Origin: Candidatus Methylacidiphilales bacterium
GTDB taxonomy: Bacteria > Verrucomicrobiota > Verrucomicrobiia > Methylacidiphilales > CAZTYG01
Assembly (NCBI GenBank): GCA_033875315.1
Contig: JANRJG010000003.1
Span: forward strand, 62,001-126,000
Length of the DNA: 64,000 bases
Reading direction: 5' to 3'
The translations under genes were made by a program, and so were the position numbers. This document shows, one piece after another, positions 8,103 to 16,903 of the stretch (positions within the stretch are counted from its first letter, which is position 1; each line of letters opens with the position of its first letter). The notes below the pieces were generated by a model. The model did no database searches and was not told the origin of the DNA. It saw only the letters and a list, made by a program, of their open reading frames with translations.

Positions 8103-10517
8103 CTACCAGCCGCGGGCCTGGATTTCCGCCGCCAGGGTTTCGGCGATGATCTGCTGTCCGGCGTCGTTGAAGTGTACGTTGTCGTTCAGGCTGCGCAGGC
8201 TGGGCGGCGGGCAATCATCGGCACGGAAGGCTTGTTCCTCGACCGTGTCCAGCGCCCCCATGACGATGGGACTGCGGATGTCCACGAACTCATGGGGAAA
8301 TTCCTTTTTCAACAGGCTGTTGAGGTTGATGGTGTTCCAATAATAGGAAACCCCCGGCCCCTCGTTCCCACCATTCGTGACCGAGACGATCAGGAAACGG
8401 CCATCGAGGGCTTTGATCTGACCGACGGCCTCGCGGAGATCGGCCAGAACCTCATGTGGCCGGCCGTTGTTGTTCCGTCCCATCCAGAAGATGAAGGTGT
8501 TGCCATCGCGGTCGGTGTGGGTGCGGAGGGTGATCGAGGTGGGACCGCCGGGATGGACCCAATCCAGGACAAACGGCCCCCGGATCGCGGTGGGGGCGCT
8601 GAAATTGGCCGCGAGCGAGACGACGGTGGAAGAAGGCGGCCCGAGGACGGCCCCGCTGTAGTTGTAGACCATGGTGAGGGCCGGCCCGTCCGGCGTATCA
8701 GCAAGGGAAAAGCCCCCGCTGTCGGCATCGCGCACATAATAGAGGCGTTCCCCATAGAGACCGGGAGGGGCGGCCCCGCGCCGGAAGGAAACAGCCGTTC
8801 CATTGCCATAGGGATGCCCGGCGGAGGCAAAGCGGCCACTGGGAGCGGTGGTGCTGGCGGTCACGGTGAATTGGGTGTCGGCCTCAACCAGGGAAAACCC
8901 GCCGGCATCGGCGTTCTGGATGTAATAGGTCTTGCCGACAATCAACGGCAAGGGCAGCGGTCCGGCGGGGAAGTGAACCACGTCGCCATTGCTGTATGGG
9001 TGGCCCGGGGAGATGAGCCGTGAGGGATTGGCCGTGCGGTTCGAAGTGACAGTGGCGGAGAGCGGGGTCGAAGACTCGCCGATTTTCACACCAAAGTTGA
9101 AGAACTCGACTTTGGATACGTTGGCGATGGTGGCGGAGTAGGAAGTCCAACTGCTCCGGTTGGACGTGTTCATGATGCGGGAATGCGTGGTGCGCGAGGC
9201 GACCAGACGAACGGGGGTTCCAGCCAGTGTGGAGACGGCATAGGCGGGAATCGGGCTGGTCAGGGTGACCCCACGGAGGCGGTCGGCAATCTGGAGGGAG
9301 GTATCGCCCCCGATACCACAGTTCTGGACCGTACGATTTCCGGGAAGCAGGACCTTGAGCTTGTCGACGTAGGTCCCGGGATTGCCGGTCAGGCTGTCGC
9401 CCCAGCAGGTGATGATGGCCGAGGGGGTGGCAGGTGAAGTCGTGCCCGGTGTCAACCGATAGAAACGGGCGGCAGACCCTCGCGCATCCGTGGCGCTGCG
9501 GGTGCCGTTGCCAGCGGTGGTGCCCAGGGTGGAATTCCCCCAGGTGGCGAGGTCGGCCGATTCTTCCAGACGAAGAGAAGCATCCAAGAGGCCGGATTGT
9601 TCGGGCCACACCAGCCCGACCGAGGCCGGGGCGGCGCTGATTTGCAGGCTGGCAGCATCCGGCGACCAAGGGTCGGTCCCCAGGAGGTATTCCAGCAGGT
9701 TGTTTTTTCTGTCGCCATCGGGATCGTCGGTGGTGCCTCCGGCCACGGCACGCCAGCCCCGGTCCAGGCCACGCGCCACGCGCCACTGCTCAAAGGTGGT
9801 GAAAGCGGGCGCCGGGCTTTGGGGAGCGAGCGGCACGGCCCGGATTTCGGTCTGGTTCTGCGAAGCGGTGCTGCCTTGATAGGCATTGACCCGGAATTCG
9901 TAAACCACGCCGGTCGTCAGACCGGAAACGGTATGCGCGGTGGTGTTGGCCGGTAGGTTGTCGATGGTGGTCCAGGAACTGTTCCCCGCGGCACGGTATT
10001 GCACACGGTATTTGGTCTCGTTCTCGAAGTTGTCGACCCAGTCTAGCCGGATGGCGGTGGCATTGACCGACAGGGCGGTGGTGTGGAAGGGGGACGTGTT
10101 GGTGAAGGTCTCGTTGTCGACCACGGTCACCGTAGCCGAAGCGGGAACGCCAGCGCTGTACCCCGCACCCGGCAGGACTTGGAGGACCACGGTGTCGTCG
10201 CCGGTTTCTTCGTTCGGATCGTTGATCGGCAGCAGAGGCACATCAAGCGTGGCATTGCCGGCGGCAAAAGTGGCCGTGGCCGGGAGGGCTTCGAAGTCCT
10301 CATCGGCAACGCCCGTGCCACTGGTCGCGAGGGCCACCGTCAGCGGTTGGGAAGTGTCGCCCGTGCGGGTCAGACGGAACAAGCCGGGATAAAGGCCGGA
10401 CTCACTGGCATCGGGGTCGGGAGCAGTCACCGTGACTGTCTGGGCCGTGAGAACCCCACACCACACCACGGAGAAGACCCCAAGCGCCGTGCTCGAACGC
10501 CAAAAAGAAAAAGTCAT
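8103..10517 (-). CDS. Exported Calx-beta / fibronectin III / SGNH-hydrolase multidomain protein
   Basis: The 804-residue protein starts with a signal peptide (to about residue 25). Domains in order are a Calx-beta-like domain (about 28-138, ending ATVTVVDNE), a fibronectin type III domain (about 143-232), a linker with a dockerin-like DPDGDRKNNLLEYLLG segment (about 265-280), and an SGNH hydrolase. SGNH blocks seen are the Ser-bearing CWGDSLTGN (near 370), GIGGDTS, a Gly/Asn block GRNNN, and the C-terminal NDNVHFNDAGQ with the catalytic His. A long beta-rich insertion holding two tandem repeats (GHPYSNG...YYIQNADAGGFSL and GHPYGNG...YYVRDADSGGFSL) splits the SGNH fold. It is probably an extracellular carbohydrate esterase, set apart from the next operon by 174 bp. 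Confidence 0.8.
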   Translation of the reverse strand: MTFSFWRSSTALGVFSVVWCGVLTAQTVTVTAPDPDASESGLYPGLFRLTRTGDTSQPLTVALATSGTGVADEDFEALPATATFAAGNATLDVPLLPINDPNEETGDDTVVLQVLPGAGYSAGVPASATVTVVDNETFTNTSPFHTTALSVNATAIRLDWVDNFENETKYRVQYRAAGNSSWTTIDNLPANTTAHTVSGLTTGVVYEFRVNAYQGSTASQNQTEIRAVPLAPQSPAPAFTTFEQWRVARGLDRGWRAVAGGTTDDPDGDRKNNLLEYLLGTDPWSPDAASLQISAAPASVGLVWPEQSGLLDASLRLEESADLATWGNSTLGTTAGNGTRSATDARGSAARFYRLTPGTTSPATPSAIITCWGDSLTGNPGTYVDKLKVLLPGNRTVQNCGIGGDTSLQIADRLRGVTLTSPIPAYAVSTLAGTPVRLVASRTTHSRIMNTSNRSSWTSYSATIANVSKVEFFNFGVKIGESSTPLSATVTSNRTANPSRLISPGHPYSNGDVVHFPAGPLPLPLIVGKTYYIQNADAGGFSLVEADTQFTVTASTTAPSGRFASAGHPYGNGTAVSFRRGAAPPGLYGERLYYVRDADSGGFSLADTPDGPALTMVYNYSGAVLGPPSSTVVSLAANFSAPTAIRGPFVLDWVHPGGPTSITLRTHTDRDGNTFIFWMGRNNNGRPHEVLADLREAVGQIKALDGRFLIVSVTNGGNEGPGVSYYWNTINLNSLLKKEFPHEFVDIRSPIVMGALDTVEEQAFRADDCPPPSLRSLNDNVHFNDAGQQIIAETLAAEIQARGW

Positions 10518-10582
10518 TATTGTAGTTTAAGATACCGTCATCTACTTGCAATTTCATTCCTTAATGGTCGTTATATTTCATT

Positions 10583-10596
10583 CTTTTGCGCAAAAG
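10583..10596. promoter_or_regulatory. 14-bp perfect palindrome, candidate operator upstream of the SGNH gene
   Basis: CTTTTGCGCAAAAG is perfectly self-complementary with a central CpG, the symmetry expected of LacI-family operators. It lies 66 bp upstream of the start of the SGNH gene (10517, - strand), in an AT-rich gap of 174 bp (10518-10691) that otherwise holds no gene. A LacI-family regulator is encoded at 40561-41625, but the link is only inference, since the motif was not found near that regulator. Confidence 0.4.
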
Positions 10597-10691
10597 GTTT
10601 TAGTATATCCGGATGTTACTTCTCCCTGCTTGTATGATGCAGAGGGAAGTTGGATGCAAAAAAAGTGGCGTATCGGTTCACTCAAGCAAAC

Positions 10692-11966
10692 TCAGGGGGC
10701 AGGCAGGAAGAACACCTCGGAGCTGGAAACGAGTCCCCGAGCGTCGGTCACATTGAGGAAGCAAAAGCGGACTCCCCGGACTAAAGGGACCTCGACTTTT
10801 CCACCTTGGATCGGCAGGGACTGGGTCTGCCAGGCTTTTTTTTCCCAAGGAGATTCGGCATCGGTGCAAAAAATCAATTCCAGCCGCTGGATGGGACGGG
10901 GGGATGAATAGAGGGCACGGAAGACTCCGCCATCCACTGAGGAAGAATGCACCGAAGGCAGAGGATCTGCTCCACAAACGAGACTGTTGGCGAAAGCCAC
11001 GACTTCTGGTGGGTCACCTTCCGGAGGATGCCCGTGTTTCATGCCCACGCGCAAACAGAGGGTGCGACGACCGGGGTCGATCATCCGGTGACTGGCCTGC
11101 CAGGCAGGTATCCAGAAAAAATGGTCGTTGGTTCCATTGACCCAGAGCATGGGGATCCGCGCCCGCGGAAGATAGAGGGAGGCGTCCCATTGCTCCCGCC
11201 AGAAGGCGGACAAAGAGGGAGGCAACCCGGCCAATTTGGCGGCGAACACCGTCTGCCCATAATCACCACAGCCGTAAACAGGAATGGCAAAGCTCAACCG
11301 GGGATCGGTTCCGGCAAAAAGGCAGGTCAGATATCCCCCCCATGAGATCCCGGTCACCCCGGTGCGTGCGGGGTCGACACAGGGTTGGGCGCGCAGAAGC
11401 GAATGGGCCCGGACCGCGGCGGTCAGGGCATGGAACGGCCACTGGTCCACAAGGGGCTCCGCCAGCTGCGCGAATACCGCACTCCCACCCGGTGGGCCGC
11501 CCACCGGGTTGCGCGAGCGGGGGTCGCCCTCGGGCTGTGGCAGCGATCCACTGGTGTCGAAGGCAATGGCCGCGTATCCCCTTTCGACCCAGAGGCCGAC
11601 CCAGGAAGCGAAGGCGGTACCGCCGCCGCCGTGGATGAGGACCACGCCGGGCACGCGGGTTCCTTCGGGGACTTTGGGCAGACCCAGCCAGGCAAAAACG
11701 CGGGTGGGCTGGCCACGCCACGGGGCCCCTTCGAAAAAGAGCGGACTTACCAAGGGATTCCCGGAAGAGAAACCCTCGGCGGGGAACACCCGCGGAATCC
11801 TCCCGAGTTCATCCGCCGGCACCACCGGCATGGGACCGGAAGACGCGGCGGACAGATGGACAAATGCAGCGGCCGCGAACAAGCCAAGAATCGCAGGGAA
11901 GCGGATCACGCCGCTCCTGCCCGGAGAAAGCCGCACGGCGACCCCTTCCACACAGCACCGTCTCAT
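10692..11966 (-). CDS. Exported esterase of the alpha/beta-hydrolase (acetyl xylan esterase / DLH-like) type
   Basis: The start at 11966 overlaps the stop of the GH36 gene as ATGA, so the two are translationally coupled. A longer frame upstream runs antisense-like through that gene and was discarded. The 424-residue product has an N-terminal hydrophobic segment (IRFPAILGLFAAAAFVHL, about 21-38). The fold motifs are an oxyanion-hole HGGGG near 112, the nucleophile elbow GISWGGY with Ser208, and later Asp (NGTNDHFFW) and His (MKHGHPPEGD) candidates for the triad. It resembles secreted acetyl xylan esterases and prolyl-oligopeptidase-like hydrolases. It is the last gene of the long catabolic operon and probably removes ester groups from the glycan. 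The exact substrate is unknown. Confidence 0.75.
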   Translation of the reverse strand: MRRCCVEGVAVRLSPGRSGVIRFPAILGLFAAAAFVHLSAASSGPMPVVPADELGRIPRVFPAEGFSSGNPLVSPLFFEGAPWRGQPTRVFAWLGLPKVPEGTRVPGVVLIHGGGGTAFASWVGLWVERGYAAIAFDTSGSLPQPEGDPRSRNPVGGPPGGSAVFAQLAEPLVDQWPFHALTAAVRAHSLLRAQPCVDPARTGVTGISWGGYLTCLFAGTDPRLSFAIPVYGCGDYGQTVFAAKLAGLPPSLSAFWREQWDASLYLPRARIPMLWVNGTNDHFFWIPAWQASHRMIDPGRRTLCLRVGMKHGHPPEGDPPEVVAFANSLVCGADPLPSVHSSSVDGGVFRALYSSPRPIQRLELIFCTDAESPWEKKAWQTQSLPIQGGKVEVPLVRGVRFCFLNVTDARGLVSSSEVFFLPAP

Positions 11967-13888
11967 GGCGTTTTCCTCCAAACGAGTACCCGTCCGGAAG
12001 TGGGCGGCAGCAGGATCTCGGTCCGGCCCCCGGATCTCTCCAAGGACTGGCCTGTCCAATAGTCGGACAGGGTTCCGCCCTCGGGAACGGCCACGAAGCG
12101 CGCCCGCAGTGCCGATTCCCAGTTCAGGAGGAAAAACCACTTCTCGTCGCCGTTGTCGAGAACCCCTTCTTCGAGACGGTCGTCGGCGAACCGCGCCGCC
12201 CGGCCCGGAGCACCCAGGGCCTTGGCGAGAAACGCCCACCTGGTCCGGTCGTAATCCACCAGCCGGTCGCCTGACAGAAGCATCCCACCGGTGGCGAGGG
12301 TGGCGGCCAGATGGAACGAAAGACGGTCCTGGGTGATGGCCTCGTTCACGCGTTTGACGCCGTCCGGACCCTCCAGGGGCGGCAAACGGGCCGGGTCCAC
12401 CGGTTGGGGCAGCAGCAAACAGTCGGGGTCATTCCACCAGAGCCGGCCGTTCATCCAATTGCGCAGCAGGTTCTGGCGCGCCACCCGCACAAAGCCCGGG
12501 AAGGAATGCCCGATGTCGTACGAGGTGCGCGAACCGTGGATGATTCCAAGCGAAGGCCAGTAGGCGTGGTTGCAACCCAGAATGAACGCATCCGGTCCGG
12601 CGCCCTCGATCACCGCACGCATGCCCATACGATAGGCCTCGACGCTCGAGGCCGCGGGATCGTACCGGCGCCCAAACGGCAGGGCGCCCCACGCGTTGGC
12701 GTCCAACTTGAAATAACGGATGCCCCACCCGCGCATGGTACGGAAAACCTGTGTGAGGTAGGCCCGGGCCCCGGGATGGGTCCCGTCGAGCATGTACCAC
12801 GGTCCCTGTCGCCAACCGGGGAAGGTCACCCCTTTGGTGCTGAGGGGGCGACCGGCGGCATCCCTAACGAACCAATCCGGATGTTTGCGGAAGAGTTCGG
12901 ACTCGGGTGAAGCAATGAAGGGGGCGACCCAGATCGCTGGCACAAAGCCCGCCTCGGAGATCGTGCGGCAAAGGGCGGGGATCCCTTCGGGGAACAAGCG
13001 GCCGGATTCCAGCCAATCGCCCATCCAAGGTTGGTAGCCGTCGTCGATTTGCACATAGCGCAGACCGGGCAAATGGGTCTTCATCGCCGCCAGATTGTCG
13101 GCCACAATCTTTGCGCTGATGCGGGGGCCGTAGCCGTACCAGGAACACCACCCCGTGGGCCGCTCCGGCCAGGGCAGGCGTGGATGGCTCTTTGCGATCG
13201 CCCGGCCGAAGGTCTCCATCAGCTTGTCGGCATCGGGGCCCGAAACCACCATCAGATCCTCCAGGGTCCATCTGGCCCCGGCCTTGAGTACCAACCCCTC
13301 GGTGGCCAGAGAAATCCGCAAGCGTTCCGCATTCCAATGCAAGCGTCCATTGAAGCGGCGGCAGGAGGTGAACCCGATGAGCACGGGCCGGCCGTCCTGC
13401 GGCCGGAGCAGGGTGTAATTGTATGTGGTCGCGAAACCCTTCAGTCCGGGCAGGCGGTAGTGGGCTTCGTCGGTGTAAGGATCACCGGGGAGGGGCTTGG
13501 CCAGGGTGCCGCCCGTGGAGCAGAACATGCTGAACCCTTCGCCATAAAAGGGAGTTTCGGGCAGGAACCCGTGGTCGAATTCCGCCAACACGACAGAGTC
13601 GAGGGCGAGGTCGGAGGAGCCGGTGTTCTCAAGGGTGAAACCGAGAGTGCCCTCGCCTTGCCGGACGATGAGGCGCAATCCGTTCCGCACCTCCGTACCA
13701 TCGAAAGCGATTCCAAACACCGTCCCCCCGGCGATGCGCTCGAGGAGTGCCCCGGCAGCGGGTGATCCGGCCGCGGCCAACCGGAGGGGCACCGCCGACC
13801 AAAGCATCAAGACCAACGCCACCATGGCAGCGCGAATATTGGAAGAATGAACATGGCAAGCCGTCGGAGGACGTTTCAAATGGGTCAT
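11963..13888 (-). CDS. GH36-type alpha-galactosidase, exported
   Basis: Starting at 13888 the product is 641 residues with a signal peptide-like segment (AAMVALVLMLWSAVPLRLAAA, about 20-40). The N-terminal beta-supersandwich runs to about 235. The TIM barrel shows clan GH-D motifs: PTGWCSWYGYG (244-254), YVQIDDGYQ (279-286), KLDANAWG with the probable nucleophile D396, and RTSYDIG with the probable acid/base D458. A C-terminal beta domain ends at 641. Family members release alpha-linked galactose (some related enzymes act on other sugars) with retention. The gene lies 26 bp after the GH106 gene and overlaps the downstream esterase by 4 bp. Removal of galactosyl side chains from the same glycan is inferred. 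Confidence 0.85.
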   Translation of the reverse strand: MTHLKRPPTACHVHSSNIRAAMVALVLMLWSAVPLRLAAAGSPAAGALLERIAGGTVFGIAFDGTEVRNGLRLIVRQGEGTLGFTLENTGSSDLALDSVVLAEFDHGFLPETPFYGEGFSMFCSTGGTLAKPLPGDPYTDEAHYRLPGLKGFATTYNYTLLRPQDGRPVLIGFTSCRRFNGRLHWNAERLRISLATEGLVLKAGARWTLEDLMVVSGPDADKLMETFGRAIAKSHPRLPWPERPTGWCSWYGYGPRISAKIVADNLAAMKTHLPGLRYVQIDDGYQPWMGDWLESGRLFPEGIPALCRTISEAGFVPAIWVAPFIASPESELFRKHPDWFVRDAAGRPLSTKGVTFPGWRQGPWYMLDGTHPGARAYLTQVFRTMRGWGIRYFKLDANAWGALPFGRRYDPAASSVEAYRMGMRAVIEGAGPDAFILGCNHAYWPSLGIIHGSRTSYDIGHSFPGFVRVARQNLLRNWMNGRLWWNDPDCLLLPQPVDPARLPPLEGPDGVKRVNEAITQDRLSFHLAATLATGGMLLSGDRLVDYDRTRWAFLAKALGAPGRAARFADDRLEEGVLDNGDEKWFFLLNWESALRARFVAVPEGGTLSDYWTGQSLERSGGRTEILLPPTSGRVLVWRKTP

Positions 13889-13914
13889 AGGGTTGGGGTG
13901 GATTGGGCGGTTCT

Positions 13915-16797
13915 TCACCGGTTCGAAGTGGGAACGGGAACCTGGATCTCCAGAACCACCGGGCCCAGAAGTCCGGCGGGAATCAGAGGCGAATCTTTGG
14001 TGAAATAGTTCCAAGTGACGAAGCACTTGCGCCCGGTGGAGGGCCGGGGGAGGCCTTGGAGAACCCAATCGGGAAAACCAACGAGCGGACGCCCGACAAA
14101 CACCTTGTCCTTGCCCCAGGTGCGTTCTTTCCCCAAAACCACGTCGGCGGGTTCCTGCTCATCGCCGATCAGGCGGTTGTGCCAGGTGTTTGAGACGGAA
14201 ACCTCCAGCGTGTTCCCGCCGGTCTGGATGGCCTGCGAGACCTCGACCCGGTATGGGGGACACCAGAGCGTGCGCAAATCGCGGCCGTTGAGACGGACGC
14301 CCGCCAGGTCGCGGACGTCGCCGAGATCGAGCCAGACCGGACCCTTCTGGGTTTCCCCGGCGGACCAATCGAACTTTGTTCGGTAAACGGCGGTCCCGGA
14401 GAAATAGCGGATGCCGGGGTCGCTATGATCCGACCAGGAAGCCAATTGCGGAAAAACGGCCTGTCCGGGAGCGCCCCATCCGGGGGTGAAGGACACTTCC
14501 CATGGGCCCTTGACGGGCAGCGGCCGGGTGGTGATGGCCGGGACCGGGGTGGCAGAAAGCCCGGCGGTTGGCCGGCGAAAGACGACAAAACAGGAATGGC
14601 CGGCGGCCAATTCGAGTGCGACCTGCGTGCGATCACCATCCACACGCCAATCGCGGGCCGGCTTGCGCGAGCCCTCCTCCGCGTCCCAGATTTCCGGCAG
14701 GCGTCCAGTGATCCGGAACGAGAGTGAGGCGCGCACCGGTTGGTCAGCGTCCGAGGAAACGAAGAACAGATCCGTGCTTTCCTCCTCCACGCGGCGGTGA
14801 AGGACCCGGACGTTGGCCGAACCTTTGTCCTGGCTCACCATCGGACGGTCCAACCCCAGATCACGCAGGGCATCCTGGGTGTTTGTCGAAGGATAGACCC
14901 GGCCCGAACCGACACGCACCGGACCGGGAGCACCGGGGGCCCGACCCCAGAGTTCGTCGGCGAGTGTGTTGACCTCGGCATCGCTGGAAGGGTAATCCCG
15001 CAGACTGGGAGATCGGGTGGGACGGGGCGAGACCAACACCGCCCCGTCACGGACCAGTTCGAGCAACCGGGCCACCTGTTGGGGCAGGAGCGCCCCCCCG
15101 TGGTTCCAGGTCAGAACGCGGTAGGAACGTCCGCCGGGTGTGAGGATGTGCCCGTTATCCACCCGCAGCTCGTCCAACACATGCGGGGGCACCACATCCC
15201 CTCCCCCCTCCGGCCGACCGATGCCAAGCACGTCCACCGGGGTGTGGCCACGCTGCAGAAGAACCTGAGTGCGAGCCAGGTAGAGGAAAAACTCCCGCCC
15301 CTGGTCGAGCCAGGTCTGGTGGCGTCCGAAGTGCACCCCCCACCAACCCATCCCGAAACCGGGCACGAAGCGGTCATCGAGCGGTTGGTGCACCCAGTGG
15401 TGGAGCACGAGGCGGTTCACCCCCGCGCTGAAGGCCCCGTCGGCGGAACGCCGCAACCGTGCCGGGGTTTCATCCCAGCGGCTGTTCACCGGCAGACCGG
15501 TGAAGGCCTCGGCCGCGATGATGCGCCGACCAGCGGCCCTCGCAGCCGGCACAATACCCGCCGAAATACCCCCCGAACTATGGTTCCAAAATTCCCCCAT
15601 CGGCACGTCGGCGAGGGCTGCACCGGCCACGGTGTCGAACGGCCCGCTGTAGGGTTCGAAGTGCAGTTCCAACCCCTCGCGATGGACCATATCCCTGGCG
15701 GGCTCCCATCCCCGGGTGCGGTAGAGTTCCTCCACCACATCGCGGTAGTCGTATTCGAAGCGGGCCGTTTCTTCCTCCGTGCCAAGAATCCGGCGTTGCC
15801 TGTTCTGTTTGTCCCCGGTGAGGATCTGCCCAAGGGTCACCAGCCAGGGCACCGGATCATAACCCTTCATGCGGCGGAACTCCTCACGGAAGCGCGGGGT
15901 CCAGTTCTGGTCCCCCGCTTCGTAGCTGTCGATGAGCACATGGCGGAAGGACCGCCCGAACTCGGGCCCCAGACATGCGCGCAGGGGCTGGAGAACCTGG
16001 GTCCAGTGGAAGCGGGTCTGCTCCGCGCTCATCTTGTCCGCCTCCATGGCCAGGCCCAGGACATCATCGGGCACAGGATGGGGCGTCGCCCCGGTGGGGG
16101 CATGGCCGAAACGATAGATTTTCCATGCCCCCAACCCCGGAGGCACTCTCCAAGTCAACGTGCCATCCTCTGCCATCCGTTCAGAGATCAACCGCACTTT
16201 GTCCCGGGTAAGGTTACCTTCCGCAGGCACCGCGAGGACCACGATGTCGCGAAAATAGGTGATTGGGGCCTTGGTCCCCCCACCCCATCCGCGGTAAGGG
16301 GGGATTTCCGGACGCGGCAGGGTGAAAGTTTGTACCCCCTCGCCTTGGACAAGAGTTTCACTCCAAACGAGTCGCTGCATGCCACGCGTCTGATCGATCC
16401 AGGGCCCCCCGGTGGTGGAGTAGCCGACTGTGTTGTGGAGGCCGAGTTCAAGCCCGAGTCGGCCCGCCTCACGGGCGGCATGGCGCATGGCGTCCCAATA
16501 AGCGGGACCGCGGTACGTGTTTTGCGGCCAGGGCGTCTTTCCCAAGGGGCTGCTGCTTTCCTGCACGCCGGAGGTGATATTGAAGATGGTGGCGCCACCG
16601 ATGCCTGAATCCTTCATGGCTTCGAGGTCCTTGGTGATTCCTTCCTTGGAAAAGTTGGGACCCATCCAATGCCACCACACATAGGGCCTGACCGAGACGG
16701 GGGGCCGGTCAAAGTCCTCTTCGATGCCGCCCGCGCAAAGCAGAACCGGCATGGCCAGAAACCCCACCAAGCCCATCATTTTCCAATGCCCGCTCAT
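13915..16797 (-). CDS. GH106-type alpha-L-rhamnosidase, exported
   Basis: The N-terminal part carries the family signature VRPYVWWHWMGPNFSKEGITKD with DLEAMKDSGIGGATIF close behind, as in GH106 rhamnosidases. A large catalytic region follows (HVLIDSYEAGDQNWTPRF near 305, FEPYSGPFDT, EAFTGL) and a C-terminal galactose-binding-like sandwich (VWLDLGDVRDLAGVRLNGRDL, then NTLEVSVSNTWHNRL). Length is 960 residues, normal for the family. ATG at 16797 gives MSGHWKMMGLVGFLAMPVLLCAGG, a good signal peptide. GTG at 16827 is preceded by an unusual good ribosome site (AAGGAAAAAG) and could be the start instead. The enzyme would release terminal alpha-L-rhamnose, typical of pectic rhamnogalacturonan side chains or of other rhamnosylated glycans. 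Confidence 0.85.
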   Translation of the reverse strand: MSGHWKMMGLVGFLAMPVLLCAGGIEEDFDRPPVSVRPYVWWHWMGPNFSKEGITKDLEAMKDSGIGGATIFNITSGVQESSSPLGKTPWPQNTYRGPAYWDAMRHAAREAGRLGLELGLHNTVGYSTTGGPWIDQTRGMQRLVWSETLVQGEGVQTFTLPRPEIPPYRGWGGGTKAPITYFRDIVVLAVPAEGNLTRDKVRLISERMAEDGTLTWRVPPGLGAWKIYRFGHAPTGATPHPVPDDVLGLAMEADKMSAEQTRFHWTQVLQPLRACLGPEFGRSFRHVLIDSYEAGDQNWTPRFREEFRRMKGYDPVPWLVTLGQILTGDKQNRQRRILGTEEETARFEYDYRDVVEELYRTRGWEPARDMVHREGLELHFEPYSGPFDTVAGAALADVPMGEFWNHSSGGISAGIVPAARAAGRRIIAAEAFTGLPVNSRWDETPARLRRSADGAFSAGVNRLVLHHWVHQPLDDRFVPGFGMGWWGVHFGRHQTWLDQGREFFLYLARTQVLLQRGHTPVDVLGIGRPEGGGDVVPPHVLDELRVDNGHILTPGGRSYRVLTWNHGGALLPQQVARLLELVRDGAVLVSPRPTRSPSLRDYPSSDAEVNTLADELWGRAPGAPGPVRVGSGRVYPSTNTQDALRDLGLDRPMVSQDKGSANVRVLHRRVEEESTDLFFVSSDADQPVRASLSFRITGRLPEIWDAEEGSRKPARDWRVDGDRTQVALELAAGHSCFVVFRRPTAGLSATPVPAITTRPLPVKGPWEVSFTPGWGAPGQAVFPQLASWSDHSDPGIRYFSGTAVYRTKFDWSAGETQKGPVWLDLGDVRDLAGVRLNGRDLRTLWCPPYRVEVSQAIQTGGNTLEVSVSNTWHNRLIGDEQEPADVVLGKERTWGKDKVFVGRPLVGFPDWVLQGLPRPSTGRKCFVTWNYFTKDSPLIPAGLLGPVVLEIQVPVPTSNR

Positions 16798-16903
16798 ACG
16801 CCCTGATCCCACAGTCCGTTCGGCCACCTTTTTCCTTTCAAGCCGTTGAACATACCGTTTATGCTGTCATATGGTTAGGCCACGGCGCGCGGATGCGGAT
16901 GAA

